Source of the DNA: Methanothermobacter wolfeii
Lineage (GTDB): Archaea; Methanobacteriota; Methanobacteria; Methanobacteriales; Methanothermobacteraceae
Length of the DNA stretch: 64,000 nucleotides
Direction of reading: 5' to 3'
Assembly: GCF_025397995.1 (NCBI RefSeq)
Contig: NZ_CP104550.1
Span: forward strand, 1,447,775 to 1,511,774
Shown: piece after piece, positions 1-10,111 of the stretch
Layout of the letters: each line of letters starts with the position of its first letter
Position numbering within the stretch: position 1 is the stretch's first letter
Translations under genes and position numbers: made by a program
The notes under the pieces: model-generated
The model's database searches: none
What the model was told of the DNA's origin: nothing
The model's input: only the letters and a program-made list of their open reading frames with translations

Positions 1-82
1 GAAGGTGCCTTAACACCGGTTCCAGTATACGGAGCATATTTAACTTGATTATAATTAATTAAGATTTCTTTCTGAATCAAGT

Positions 83-96
83 CGAAAGATTTATAT
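83..96 (+). promoter_or_regulatory. BRE/TATA promoter of the mmp10 operon
   Basis: CGAAAG followed directly by ATTTATAT is a strong archaeal BRE plus TATA box. Transcription would start about 25 bp downstream, near 118, leaving a leader of roughly 50 nt before the ATG at 168. No other gene starts nearby. Confidence 0.6.
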
Positions 97-167
97 GTAT
101 CCCCAGATTTTCTCTGGCTTTTCTGGATTTTTTATAAAAAATTCCTGATTTTTATGATCATGGAGTC

Positions 168-1469
168 ATGGAGTATTACCGTCATAAGTTATATTTACCG
201 CACATCATAGAATATCATCCTATGCAGATAATAGCTGATTTGGGCGGTGTGCCTGGAAGGGACTGCAGGGGTTTCTGCAGGTACTGTTACTTCAGGAAGG
301 TGGGGGAATTCAAGCCCTTCGGTTGCAGGAACTGCTCCCCTGGCAGGGTAGGGTGTGATACCTGCGGATCAGAGGTTGCAGAGAGGGGTAAGGAATTCAT
401 ACCCCCATTTATCGTCATGGGAAACGTCCAGACAAGCCTCATGATGGGAAACTTCACTGACAGGGACCTAAAGATAAACATCAGCGGGGGAGGCGACGTG
501 AGCTGCTACCCGCACCTGGAGGAACTGACGGCGGGCCTCAGGGAATTCGGTATTCCGATTCACCTGGGCTACACCAGCGGTAAGGGAATCGATAACCATG
601 AGATCGCATCCACACTCATAAATAACGGTGTTGATGAGGTGACCTTCACGGTTTTCTCGGCTAACCCATCCCTGAGGAAGGAATGGATGAGGGATAAAAA
701 TGCTGAAGAAGCCCTTAAATCCCTTAAAATATTCTGCGAATCCTGTGAGGTCCATGCAGCCTCGGTAATCATACCCGGGGTCAACGATGGGGAGGACCTC
801 CTTGAGACCTGCGCCAGACTTGAGGAGTGGGGTGCCCGGGGATTCATAATGATGCGCTTTGCAAATTATGAACATCAGGGCCTTATCCTTGGGAATGAAC
901 CCATCATTGATGGCGTGGAGCCCCACAGTGTCGCTGAATTTGAGGAACTTGTAAGGAGGATTGACAGAGAATTCAATCTGAGGGTTACAGGCACCCCTGT
1001 CTGCGACCCCGTGAACGGAACCCCCTTTGTACTTGCAGCAGATTCAAGCCGCGAGTACCTTGAAATTCTCCCTGAAATCACCGGTGAGGCCACCATAATC
1101 ACCGGTTCAATTGCCGCACCCTACATCGAGAGGATAATCAGAAACCTCAATGCCTCTGACCTTGTGAATGTCATCGGTGTTGATAAGGACATAGCCTGCC
1201 TCATAACCCTCAGGGACCTTGAGGCCGTTGACACCTCCAGGCTCAGGGACACCGTTATAATACCTGGAAGGGCCTTCGTGCATGAGATGGATGCCCGGAG
1301 GGTTCTGAGTCGTGATGGTGTTGACAGGATAGTTGTCAGGGGCCCTGACCGTCTCACCGTGGATGGGGAGATGAGCGGCACCCTCTCAGAATATGAAGTT
1401 ATTGAGAGGGAGATGGAGGCATTCTATGAACTCATACAGGCCATAAACTTCTTCGGTGCTTCCAGATGA
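168..1469 (+). CDS. mmp10: Mmp10, radical SAM McrA-arginine C-methyltransferase
   Basis: Methanogenesis marker 10 family, a B12-dependent radical SAM enzyme that puts the 5-C-methyl group on an arginine near the active site of methyl-coenzyme M reductase alpha subunit. The N-terminal segment reads DLGGVPGRDCRGFCRYCYF, giving the CX3CX2C cluster ligands C33, C37 and C40. A second cysteine set (C53, C56, C63, C66) follows, in the place where the family has an extra metal site. Length (433 aa) suits the family. It overlaps the next gene by ATGA, so the two are co-translated. The ribosome binding site is weak and close to the ATG. Family call is from recognised sequence; target residue is family knowledge. 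Confidence 0.85.
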   Translation: MEYYRHKLYLPHIIEYHPMQIIADLGGVPGRDCRGFCRYCYFRKVGEFKPFGCRNCSPGRVGCDTCGSEVAERGKEFIPPFIVMGNVQTSLMMGNFTDRDLKINISGGGDVSCYPHLEELTAGLREFGIPIHLGYTSGKGIDNHEIASTLINNGVDEVTFTVFSANPSLRKEWMRDKNAEEALKSLKIFCESCEVHAASVIIPGVNDGEDLLETCARLEEWGARGFIMMRFANYEHQGLILGNEPIIDGVEPHSVAEFEELVRRIDREFNLRVTGTPVCDPVNGTPFVLAADSSREYLEILPEITGEATIITGSIAAPYIERIIRNLNASDLVNVIGVDKDIACLITLRDLEAVDTSRLRDTVIIPGRAFVHEMDARRVLSRDGVDRIVVRGPDRLTVDGEMSGTLSEYEVIEREMEAFYELIQAINFFGASR

Positions 1470-2761
1470 GTCATGTGACCGTTGTAACACCTGAACACTA
1501 TAATTATGGTTCCATGGTCATTGCAGGAGTTCTGAGGGACCTTGGACACCATGTTGAAATAAGGAAGGGATTTGAGGGTGTCGGTTCTGAGGTTGTTTTT
1601 ATAAGTCTGCAGTCAACCATCCACCTCCTGAGGTACCGGGAGATCATCAACCGGATGGAGGGGTTCAGGGTTGTTGGTGGTCCCGTGAGCATAGACCCTG
1701 AAATGGTCTTCAGGTACCTTGACGTGGACCTTGTTATCCAGGGTGAGGGTGAGGACAAGGTTGAAGGGGTGATGGAGCTTGCAGCTGGAAGATGCAGACC
1801 TGAGGATGTCCCGGGTGCTGCCTTCCGATCAGGGGATGGTGTTTTCATGAACCCGACGTCCCCCTGTCCCTCCATGGGGAGGCCCCTACCCCTTGTCCCG
1901 AGGGACATAGGCAGAGAAAACATAAGGGGTGCCAGCGTCTACATTGAAACCCACAGGGGCTGCCCCGGTAACTGCACCTTCTGCCAGGTCCCTGAATTCT
2001 TCGGGAGAAATGTCAGGAGCCGCCCTGTGGAGGATATTGTTGCCGAGGTAAGGGAATTCAGAAAGTCAGGGGCTAGGAGATTTGCAATAAGCGGGGGTAC
2101 AGGCACTCTCTATGGCAGCAGCAAGTTCAGGGGTATTGACGGGGAGGCCTTCAGGACCCTCCTCAGGGGTATAAGTGAGGTTACCGGGAGGCGGAACCTT
2201 ACTGTGCCTGATATAAGGGTGGACATGGTGAACCCTGAGGTCCTTGAGGCGATTTCAGAGTACACCAACGGATGGGTATTCTACGGTATCGAGTCAGGGA
2301 GCAGGAGGATTCTGAGGAGGATGAAGAAGGGTATAAGCCCTGACCAGGTAGTTGATGCCGTTGAACTTGCAAGGGAATACGGCCTTAAGGTTGCAGGATC
2401 ATTCATCGTTGGTTACCCCTCTGAAGAGGAGGATGACTACCGGGAGACCCTTGAACTTGCAGATGAACTCATGCTTGATGACTACTTTGTGAGTATTGCA
2501 GAGCCCCTTCCAGGCACCGAACTGGGTGAAGAGGTGGTTGATCTTCCTCCAGAGGAAAACCCAGTGTTCATGAAGTCTGAGAACAGGCGCTTTGAGAGTG
2601 TTGCTGAGGAGAGGGCCTTCAATCTTCTACTTGAATCCTATGTATTCAGGAGCGTGCCTGTTCCGGTGACATCCCAGCTCCTTAAATCCATCTTTGATGA
2701 GGTCCGCAGTCAGCAGGAGCATATAAAAACCGTTACAGGGATGCTTCAGGACATTGGGTGA
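1466..2761 (+). CDS. B12-binding radical SAM protein, probable McrA-glutamine C-methyltransferase
   Basis: N-terminal cobalamin-binding-like Rossmann region (about 1-110) is followed by a radical SAM domain with HRGCPGNCTFC (C166, C170, C173) and the GIESG and VGYPSE motifs typical of B12-dependent radical SAM methylases. It belongs to the MJ_0865-like family. The gene starts inside the mmp10 stop codon (ATGA), so translation is coupled. Members next to mmp10 have been linked to C-methylation of a glutamine of McrA; that specific role is inferred here from linkage and family. The 3' end is only 4 bp from the convergent transporter gene. Confidence 0.7.
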   Translation: MSHVTVVTPEHYNYGSMVIAGVLRDLGHHVEIRKGFEGVGSEVVFISLQSTIHLLRYREIINRMEGFRVVGGPVSIDPEMVFRYLDVDLVIQGEGEDKVEGVMELAAGRCRPEDVPGAAFRSGDGVFMNPTSPCPSMGRPLPLVPRDIGRENIRGASVYIETHRGCPGNCTFCQVPEFFGRNVRSRPVEDIVAEVREFRKSGARRFAISGGTGTLYGSSKFRGIDGEAFRTLLRGISEVTGRRNLTVPDIRVDMVNPEVLEAISEYTNGWVFYGIESGSRRILRRMKKGISPDQVVDAVELAREYGLKVAGSFIVGYPSEEEDDYRETLELADELMLDDYFVSIAEPLPGTELGEEVVDLPPEENPVFMKSENRRFESVAEERAFNLLLESYVFRSVPVPVTSQLLKSIFDEVRSQQEHIKTVTGMLQDIG

Positions 2762-2765
2762 AACA

Positions 2766-4007
2766 CTAACTATCTGAACCTTGCCCTTCCGCAAATTTTG
2801 TGGATGCATTTATTATAACCTCTTTGAGGGATGAGCCTTCCGGTTGTGCTGTTCCAAGGAGGGAGTCTGAAAATACATATCCCGGCCCTTCAGATAGTTT
2901 TTCAACCACTAAAACATCTATGTTCCTCTTTTTTAGTGCTTCAGCTGTTTTTATTCCTTTCTTTTTCTCAAGAGATCTTGCAGGATTCTCCAGTATCTTA
3001 TAATCAATTATATCGCCATTGCGGGTTCTTGCAATTATGAAAAAGGCTGCCCTTCCAAAATGAGGGCTGATCTTTGAATCAAGTCCCCTGTTATCTTCAA
3101 TGGGTACTGCTACAACTATTTCATCCTTTTTTAATGTTTCTGGCTGGATTATCAGATGGTCAATGGATGGTAATACCCTTTTAACTTCAGAGTTTATCCT
3201 AGAGATCATGCCCTCAATTTTATCTGCCGACAGGCTCCTTTCAATTTCAATGTGGATTTCTCCAAAAAGGTAGGGTCCTGATCTTCTTATTCGAATTGCA
3301 TGGACTCCCTCAACTCCCTTTACAGATAAAACCGTTTTTCTTAAGAGTTCCAGAGAATCCCTGTCAATACATGCATCAAGAAGCACCAGAAGATTATATT
3401 TTGTAAGGGTACTGCCGACATATACTATTATTACTGCGATGATCATCCCTGCAAATCCCTGAAAACCATGAAGTCCAATGTACTCTCCAATTATTCCCGT
3501 GAAAACGAGTGCTGAAGATACTACATCAATATAGCTGTGCTTCCCATCGTTTATAAGAGCTGTTGAACCAATTTTTTCCCCCACCCTTTCCTTATAAACT
3601 GCAACGGCATAGGATACTGCAATTGCTATTAAACTTACAACAAGGCTTATGGCGGCCATGGACACCGCTGGAGGCGGATCCATCAGGTAGATAAGAGAAT
3701 CCCATCCTATTTCAAGTCCCGTAATAATTATTATCACTGAAACAAGAAGGGAAGCCAGGGTTTCAATCCTGTAGTATCCATATGGAAAGAGTTCGTCGGG
3801 TTTCCTCTGTGATAGCCTTAAACCTATGAAGACAGCGGCTGATGAAAACACATCTGCAAAGGAATGCAGAGCATCGGCTATAAGAGCTATATTCCCTGAT
3901 AGATAACCTATAATTCCTTTTATTAGCATCAAAACTATGTTTGAAATTATGGAGTATTTTGAAGCGGTTTCACCCTCTTTAATATTCACTCCGCTGTTAT
4001 GTGGCAT
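2766..4007 (-). CDS. CDF cation efflux protein fused to a NifX-like (FeMo-co binding) domain
   Basis: Residues about 20-210 form a six-helix cation diffusion facilitator domain. Metal-site motifs are visible in helix 2 (D45, H48, D52 within DALHSFAD) and helix 5 (H157, D161 within HSYID). A cytoplasmic CDF C-terminal fold follows to about 290. From about 297 to 405 there is an added NIF domain (VPIEDNRGLDSKISPHFGRA), the dinitrogenase iron-molybdenum cofactor fold also seen alone in two genes downstream on this strand. GGTG lies 5 nt before the ATG. It probably has its own TATA (CATATTTTATT, about 4088-4098). The likely substrate is Fe2+, Mn2+ or Zn2+, unknown which; the fused NIF domain suggests sensing of a metal or metal cofactor. 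Confidence 0.85.
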   Translation of the reverse strand: MPHNSGVNIKEGETASKYSIISNIVLMLIKGIIGYLSGNIALIADALHSFADVFSSAAVFIGLRLSQRKPDELFPYGYYRIETLASLLVSVIIIITGLEIGWDSLIYLMDPPPAVSMAAISLVVSLIAIAVSYAVAVYKERVGEKIGSTALINDGKHSYIDVVSSALVFTGIIGEYIGLHGFQGFAGMIIAVIIVYVGSTLTKYNLLVLLDACIDRDSLELLRKTVLSVKGVEGVHAIRIRRSGPYLFGEIHIEIERSLSADKIEGMISRINSEVKRVLPSIDHLIIQPETLKKDEIVVAVPIEDNRGLDSKISPHFGRAAFFIIARTRNGDIIDYKILENPARSLEKKKGIKTAEALKKRNIDVLVVEKLSEGPGYVFSDSLLGTAQPEGSSLKEVIINASTKFAEGQGSDS

Positions 4008-4104
4008 ATCAACACCGTTATCTATCTATCCAGATTCACATCTGCCATACTCCCTGCAAGTGAATCGGATCCTGTTTCTCTGCCATTGGAATAAAATATG
4101 GCTT

Positions 4105-4995
4105 TTAAAGCCCCATGTTTAACATCAGATTGTCGGTTATCTCCATGAAGACTTCTTTAAGGTCAGGGTTGTGCAGGACAGGAGGGGTGCCGTTGACCAG
4201 AGCGTCCATGAAGGTCACTTCATATGGTATTTTACCGATGATCGGGATTCTGTTTTTTGCTGCGAATTCTTCAAATCTGGCTGTAATATGTTTATTTATA
4301 TCCCATTTATTGATTATCATGCTATGCCGAATCCCAAAATGTCTTACAAGTTGAAGTGCTCGTTTAAAGTCATTTAAAGCTGCCTTCGTGGGCTCAGTTA
4401 CTATAACTGTATGGTTAACGCCTTTAACTGAAGATACAACAGGACATCCGATGCCTGCAGCAGCATCCAGGAGTGAAATCTCCGCACCCTCCACTTCACC
4501 GATTTCAAGGGTCATTTTCCTAACAGCGTCCACGATTTTTCCAGAGCCCCTTTCACCAATTTTCAGGTGCCCTGAAACTATCCTGAAACCATAATTCGAT
4601 GTGAAAGTGCAAACCTTTCCTGTGTCCACCGCTCTGACTTCTATTGCTCTATCCGGACATATGTATTCACACGCACCACAGCCTTCACAGATCAGTTCAT
4701 TTATTTCAGGTGTTGATGTCTCAGAGTTCCATTTTATTGCATTGAATCTGCATACATTTACACACTTCCTTCTTGATTTGCAGTGTTCAGCCATGAAGAA
4801 TGCCTTTTCAGAAGCCCTTATGGTTTCACATATCCTGTCTCCTGTGAATCCCAGAACAAGCTCCAGATTGGGTGCGTCCACATCACAGTCTCCCAGAATG
4901 ATTTCCATCCTATCAGCAAGTAAGACAGCCATTGATGCTACTATGCTGCTCTTCCCAACACCGCCCTTACCTGAGAGAACACATATCTCCTGCAC
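4105..4995 (-). CDS. MinD/Mrp-type P-loop ATPase with inserted ferredoxin domain
   Basis: A deviant Walker A motif (SGKGGVGKS, residues 8-16) opens a MinD-type ATPase. A two-cluster ferredoxin insert follows, with CX6CX3C and CEGCGACEYICP cysteine sets. The reading frame extends upstream to 5031, but GTG at 4995 has GGAGGGG five bases before it and starts one base after the stop of the upstream gene, giving a product beginning MQEICVLSGKGG. Pairs of such ferredoxin-bearing ATPases are widespread beside NifX-domain proteins in anaerobes and are thought to work in iron-sulfur or metal-cofactor handling. The substrate is not known. Confidence 0.85.
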   Translation of the reverse strand: MQEICVLSGKGGVGKSSIVASMAVLLADRMEIILGDCDVDAPNLELVLGFTGDRICETIRASEKAFFMAEHCKSRRKCVNVCRFNAIKWNSETSTPEINELICEGCGACEYICPDRAIEVRAVDTGKVCTFTSNYGFRIVSGHLKIGERGSGKIVDAVRKMTLEIGEVEGAEISLLDAAAGIGCPVVSSVKGVNHTVIVTEPTKAALNDFKRALQLVRHFGIRHSMIINKWDINKHITARFEEFAAKNRIPIIGKIPYEVTFMDALVNGTPPVLHNPDLKEVFMEITDNLMLNMGL

Positions 4996-4996
4996 A

Positions 4997-5854
4997 TTAG
5001 CCCCTCCTGGATTCAAGTAACCTGCCAACATCCTCTATCCCTGAAAGTTTAAATGGTTTTCCATCTGAGTAAGCCTTCAAAACATCCTCAGAATAGGGTA
5101 TTTGGGCAACAAGTGGACTTGAACTTTCTTTGGAGACATCAAACACCGTATCAGCATTACCCATGCCTGCACGGTTGAGTATGATATTTGAATCTATACC
5201 CAGTTTGTTCAGAAGTTTCAGGATTAATTTCAGGTCATGGGCCCCGAAGGGGGTTGGTTCCGTGACGGCAAATGCCATCTGAACGTCCAGAAGAGCATGT
5301 ATCACATTACAGTGCACTCCTGCCGGGGTGTCAATGATAATGAAATCCACATCACTGTAACTTCCTGCATTTTTTATAAGTGAATCCACCACTGCTGCGC
5401 TGGTCACCGTATCCACCGCTGTCTCACCAGAAAGTAACCTGAAATTTTCAGAAACTTTGCCTTCATATATTGACCCTATAATCTTCTCTACAGGGTTTAT
5501 GGCATCATTTCTGCATGCGATGATGCATGTTCCACATCCATTACACCTGTCTTCAATAAAAATAGGGTGCCTGCCCTCCACGAATACTATTGCATTTTCT
5601 CTACATATCTCTGAACATTTACCGCACATGATGCACCTTGAAAAATCAGGGGACGGCACCTGAATAGTTACGTCACATCTCTTTTCCCTCTGGACTGATA
5701 AAATTATATGATCATCTGGACACTCAACGTCTGCATCCACAAGCAGAACCCTGAACTTCTCAGCAAGGAGCAGTGCAAGGGAACACGCTATAGTTGATTT
5801 TCCAGTGCCGCCTTTCCCACCAGTTACCGCTACTCTTAATGGTTTATTATTCAT
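4997..5854 (-). CDS. MinD/Mrp-type P-loop ATPase with inserted ferredoxin domain (paralogue)
   Basis: Walker A is TGGKGGTGKS near the N-terminus, followed by two 4Fe-4S motifs, CIMCGKCSEIC and CNGCGTCIIAC, and the DTPAG ATPase motif. It is a paralogue of the next gene and probably forms a heterodimer with it. The frame opens at 5899, but ATG at 5854 has AGGTG six bases upstream and removes a 15-residue unconserved lead, so it is the better start. Role in Fe-S or metal-cofactor transfer is inferred from family and neighbours. Confidence 0.85.
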   Translation of the reverse strand: MNNKPLRVAVTGGKGGTGKSTIACSLALLLAEKFRVLLVDADVECPDDHIILSVQREKRCDVTIQVPSPDFSRCIMCGKCSEICRENAIVFVEGRHPIFIEDRCNGCGTCIIACRNDAINPVEKIIGSIYEGKVSENFRLLSGETAVDTVTSAAVVDSLIKNAGSYSDVDFIIIDTPAGVHCNVIHALLDVQMAFAVTEPTPFGAHDLKLILKLLNKLGIDSNIILNRAGMGNADTVFDVSKESSSPLVAQIPYSEDVLKAYSDGKPFKLSGIEDVGRLLESRRG

Positions 5855-5939
5855 GGAAACACCTGCATAGGAAACATTTGCGGCAGGACAATCTGCCATC
5901 TAATCGACTCAAAGAATCATATCCTGTGGAACTGGCGGT

Positions 5940-6323
5940 TCAGCGAACTCTTCTACCCATTCCTCCCTGGGCATTGGCCGGTGATTTTATCTCCTCCAGC
6001 TTTCCCTCCTTAAAGAGCATGAGATTTTCCTCAACCGACCCCTCAGTTGCCTTATAAATCTTTATGTCAAGTTTATTCAGAATCTCGAATGCATTCGGCC
6101 CCGTTGAAAATGATATCAGCGCATCCACACCCTCATTTGCAAGTAGCTGGGCCGTCTTTATACCTGCACCTCCTGACTGTAATGCAGAAGAATTTTCAAT
6201 GACCTCTGAAGACGTTATCTCTTTATCTTTCATATCCACAAGAACAAAGAAGGGCGCCCTTCCAAAAAATCTGCTAATCTCTGATTTGATATCTTCCTCA
6301 GAAGATGCAATGGCTATTTTCAT
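5940..6323 (-). CDS. NifX/NifB-like dinitrogenase iron-molybdenum cofactor domain protein (MTH1175-like)
   Basis: Single NIF domain. The signature stretches SRFFGRAPFF and SGGAGIKTAQLLA match the MTH1175 family, which has a known RNase H-like fold. ATG at 6323 has GAGGTG six bases upstream; an in-frame GTG three codons earlier is less likely. The C-terminus is short and basic. Proteins of this type bind iron-sulfur or heterometal clusters; here there is no nitrogenase in the window, so a general metal-cofactor role with the adjacent Mrp and MinD ATPases is inferred. Confidence 0.85.
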   Translation of the reverse strand: MKIAIASSEEDIKSEISRFFGRAPFFVLVDMKDKEITSSEVIENSSALQSGGAGIKTAQLLANEGVDALISFSTGPNAFEILNKLDIKIYKATEGSVEENLMLFKEGKLEEIKSPANAQGGMGRRVR

Positions 6324-6337
6324 AATTAACACCTCAT

Positions 6338-7141
<804 letters not shown>

Positions 7142-7152
7142 TCTGCAACCCT

Positions 7153-7503
7153 CTAATCTTTCCTGCATGGGTTCTCAGCGCCGCTTTTAAGCTCCCCTTT
7201 TTTAAAGCTTTCAAGTACCTCTGCTATGGTTCCTCTGGCGCCTGTTAGAACATCAACTCCATGGTTGCTAAGAACCTGCACAGCCTTTGATCCAAGATTT
7301 GCACATAATAGAAGATCTACACCTGCAGCAAGAATGATCTCAGCTGGTGTTAGCCGACCTCCACCATGTTTTCCATTAATTTTTATTATTTCCAGTTTCT
7401 GTGTTTCATCATCATAAAAAGCAAATAGGGGCGTTTTGCCGAAATGTTCTGAAATCCGTGAATCCATGCCCCTATCTTCTATCACTGGTAGACATATTCT
7501 CAT
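7153..7503 (-). CDS. NifX-like dinitrogenase iron-molybdenum cofactor domain protein
   Basis: A second stand-alone NIF domain of 116 aa, with the RISEHFGKTPLFAFYD signature and a GTIAEVLESFKKGEL tail. It is shorter and diverged from the MTH1175-like gene downstream. It sits 18 bp after the UPF0251 regulator gene and 11 bp before the Mrp gene, so it belongs to this operon. Probable role: binding or sensing a metal cluster. Confidence 0.85.
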   Translation of the reverse strand: MRICLPVIEDRGMDSRISEHFGKTPLFAFYDDETQKLEIIKINGKHGGGRLTPAEIILAAGVDLLLCANLGSKAVQVLSNHGVDVLTGARGTIAEVLESFKKGELKSGAENPCRKD

Positions 7504-7521
7504 TTATTTACACTCCATTCC

Positions 7522-8088
7522 TCAATCAGAGCCGCACATCGGGGCTCCGCATTTTGGACACTTTTCTGTTCTGCATGGTATGCCTGGTGTCTTGGGTGCT
7601 TCGTATCCGCATTCAATGCATTTACATACGCGTGGTGCCCCCCTTCCAGCTCCAAATCCCCTTCCGGGACCTCTACCAGCACGTGGTAGTGTGTCTGCTG
7701 ATACGGAAGTTATATTTTCTGATCCGCAGTCAGGACATTTTTCATAGCTTTTTCCTGGTGATATCCATTCAAACTGGCAGTCCATGCATTTGTATCTTCT
7801 TCTATCCATAATATAATCACCTCCTTTCAGTATTATTGGTCTGCCCTCGACCAGTGCCTCTGCAACTTTGCTTCTTGCTGATTTCAGGGCCCTGTGGAAT
7901 GTTGGCTGGGATATGCCCATGATTTCAGCTGCTTTCTTCTGCTGGATACCATGGTAGTCCCTGAGCCTTATGGCTTCAAATTCATCCAGGGTTATTTCAA
8001 TCCTCGCACATGACCCTAAAGATTCCGGTGAGAATGAAGCCACCTGTGGTTCTCCTAAAATTCTTCTGCGTCTTCTTGGCCTAGGCAT
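7522..8088 (-). CDS. UPF0251/DUF134 DNA-binding protein with two C-terminal zinc ribbons
   Basis: The N-terminal half (about 1-90) is the UPF0251 helix-turn-helix region with DEFEAIRLRDYHGIQQKKAA. The C-terminal half holds two zinc-ribbon-like cysteine pairs sets (CMDCQFEW...CPDCG and CIECGYEA...CPKCG) joined by a Gly/Arg-rich stretch. It is the first gene of the metal/Fe-S island and is likely its regulator. A 22-bp palindrome lies directly upstream of the ATG and downstream of a TTTAAATA TATA box, so the mRNA is probably leaderless and the gene autoregulated. The only SD-like sequence is 24 nt from the ATG, supporting leaderless initiation. Confidence 0.88.
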   Translation of the reverse strand: MPRPRRRRRILGEPQVASFSPESLGSCARIEITLDEFEAIRLRDYHGIQQKKAAEIMGISQPTFHRALKSARSKVAEALVEGRPIILKGGDYIMDRRRYKCMDCQFEWISPGKSYEKCPDCGSENITSVSADTLPRAGRGPGRGFGAGRGAPRVCKCIECGYEAPKTPGIPCRTEKCPKCGAPMCGSD

Positions 8089-8110
8089 GTTTTGAATATA
8101 TATTCAAAAC
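8089..8110. promoter_or_regulatory. 22-bp perfect palindrome overlapping the UPF0251 gene promoter
   Basis: GTTTTGAATAT is followed immediately by its exact reverse complement. On the minus strand it lies between a TATA-like TTTAAATA (about 8112-8120) and the ATG at 8088, covering the expected transcription start. This is the position of a repressor operator. The likely binder is the UPF0251 protein itself. Confidence 0.6.
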
Positions 8111-8163
8111 TCCTATTTAAATGTACCGGTTACGGAACCCTCACCAGAAAACCAGATCAGAGG

Positions 8164-9189
8164 TCAGTCCATGGGTACAATATCCAGCACCGCAACCTCA
8201 CATGATGATCCAATACGCACCGGAGGCCCCCATGTACCCGTACCCTCCGAAACAAAAAGAAACCCAGCAGAATCCCGGTAAAGACCAGATAGGTGGGGGA
8301 ACATCAATCCAACAAGAAGGTTGAAGGGATAGAACTGGCCGCCATGGGTGTGCCCCGAAAGCTGCAGGTCAACGCCCCTCTCCCTAGCATATTCCCAGTC
8401 AACCGGGAGGTGGTGTAAAAGTACAAGGGGCTCCTCAGGGTCAAAGTCAAGGGCATCGAGGAGGGCCGGGAGGGAGTGCCTGGCCATGGAATACCCCACA
8501 CCCGCAATCTGCACACCCCTGAACTCAACAACAGACTGGTCAATACACCTTATACCTGTATCAGATATTATGGACCTGAAGTCACCGGCATAGGTGTCAT
8601 GGTTCCCTGAAACAAAGAATACCGGTGCATTCACATCAAGTTCGGATAATATGGATGAATCAACCGGTCTCGAGCCATCAATAAGGTCCCCTGTTATGAG
8701 GACAGCGTCGGGTTCCAGTTCATTCACGGCCCTGGCAACCCTCCTGAGAAACCCGCCGGAGCGAACCGTGCCGATGTGAAGATCAGAAAGATGCACAAAC
8801 CTTACCCTGTCACTCACCCCCAGTGGGACTTCAAGCACCCTCACCCTCAAGTTCATGGCATTCACGACCCCGTAGACGACCAGGAGTGCTGCGGAGACCA
8901 CAAGGATCATCTTAACCCAGATTACCCCATCAAAGGATAGTACAAATAAAACCACATAGCCAGTGAGGATGTAAATCAGAAAAACAAGCCATATCATTGA
9001 AATGATATAAGTTGCCCTTGAAGGCCAGGAGGGCCGTGCCCTCTCAAGCATGACCGACAGGGGCAGAAGGATGGTAAAGGGAATGCTCATGAATCCGGCG
9101 CCAAGAAACCCCAGGGCAATGCTGTTGAGGATGTAGTAGCCTGCTGTAAGGAACGTTAGAAAGATAAAAACCTGAAACTCTCTCTTCAT
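8164..9189 (-). CDS. Membrane-anchored metallophosphoesterase (calcineurin-like)
   Basis: About four hydrophobic helices occupy residues 5-110, followed by a calcineurin-like phosphoesterase domain. All metal-binding motifs are present: DLHIG (D136, H138), GDLIDG (D168), GNHDTY (N196, H197) and SGHTHGGQ near the C-terminus. This architecture matches YkuE/YaeI-type enzymes, some of which hydrolyse lipid-linked UDP-sugars or phosphodiesters; the substrate here is unknown. The gene begins 4 bp after the mmp7 stop, so it is in the mmp17-mmp7 operon. Confidence 0.85.
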   Translation of the reverse strand: MKREFQVFIFLTFLTAGYYILNSIALGFLGAGFMSIPFTILLPLSVMLERARPSWPSRATYIISMIWLVFLIYILTGYVVLFVLSFDGVIWVKMILVVSAALLVVYGVVNAMNLRVRVLEVPLGVSDRVRFVHLSDLHIGTVRSGGFLRRVARAVNELEPDAVLITGDLIDGSRPVDSSILSELDVNAPVFFVSGNHDTYAGDFRSIISDTGIRCIDQSVVEFRGVQIAGVGYSMARHSLPALLDALDFDPEEPLVLLHHLPVDWEYARERGVDLQLSGHTHGGQFYPFNLLVGLMFPHLSGLYRDSAGFLFVSEGTGTWGPPVRIGSSCEVAVLDIVPMD

Positions 9190-9193
9190 CGGA

Positions 9194-10111
9194 TCACTGG
9201 ATTATGGAGCTTTCAGGCAGGAGTTTGACAAGGATGTAGTCATACATCATGGACCTTCTGATATCAGCTATATCCCCAAGCCTGTAATCGGAGACCCTCA
9301 CATCCGCTATCTCCTCCTGGTGGCGGTCGTAGTTGAGCTTCACCCTGACACCATCAAGCTGGCTCGTGACGGGTGTTGGTGAGTAGACCTCCCTGATTGC
9401 AGGGACCTGATTCTCAATCTCGGTCTTAACGAGTATTGAAGGAACCAGTGGAGGGTCAGCAGCCATTTCACGCCTCCTCCTGTCAAGGATGTCCTCAACC
9501 ACCTCCACGAGGCGTCTGAGTGCCCTGATATCCTCGCCCCTCTTCAGCCTCCTTGGTATCCTCCCCAGGCCCCCGACGTAGGCATCTGCACCTGGAAGTT
9601 CACCGATATCAATATCCCTGGGTGAACCCGTGACAACCACCGGGATGTTTATGTCGCTGAAGAGGTGGGCCTTATCCTTTATGCACTGTTCAAAGCTGCC
9701 AAGGGCAAAGACTGCAAGGTCATGCTCCTCTATGAGCCTCTTCTCATCCTCAGATATCCTTGAAATCCCCTTCCCGGCTCCCCTGGCAAGGCCTATCATG
9801 TTATCCTTGGCACCGTACCTCCGGAGGTACTCCGAAATGTCACATGCAGAATGGGGCAGGTGATGCCTTGCAAGGGTGGGTGAGACTATCGCTATCTCTG
9901 TACCTGCCATTGGGGCGATTTTAACCTTCCCAAGGAGCTCTTTGGCCTTATCCCTCACCCTGTCAACGTCCTCAATTGGAACCGCAAGGGTGAGTATCAG
10001 GTCCATCTGAAGCATGTTCTCCTGAAGCACAAATCCCCCCAGGTCCTCAATGAGTTCCTTCAATTCCTCATGGCGATGAACACCGCCCTGGTATGTTAAG
10101 GTTTCATACAT
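9194..10111 (-). CDS. mmp7: Methanogenesis marker protein 7
   Basis: A 305-aa protein beginning [20 protein letters not shown], matching methanogenesis marker 7, a family confined to methanogens and relatives. It has no known catalytic motif. Marker proteins of this group are encoded beside McrA activation and modification factors, and a role in methyl-coenzyme M reductase maturation is suspected. It overlaps the preceding mmp17 gene by 16 bp, implying coupled translation. Confidence 0.75.
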   Translation of the reverse strand: MYETLTYQGGVHRHEELKELIEDLGGFVLQENMLQMDLILTLAVPIEDVDRVRDKAKELLGKVKIAPMAGTEIAIVSPTLARHHLPHSACDISEYLRRYGAKDNMIGLARGAGKGISRISEDEKRLIEEHDLAVFALGSFEQCIKDKAHLFSDINIPVVVTGSPRDIDIGELPGADAYVGGLGRIPRRLKRGEDIRALRRLVEVVEDILDRRRREMAADPPLVPSILVKTEIENQVPAIREVYSPTPVTSQLDGVRVKLNYDRHQEEIADVRVSDYRLGDIADIRRSMMYDYILVKLLPESSIIQ

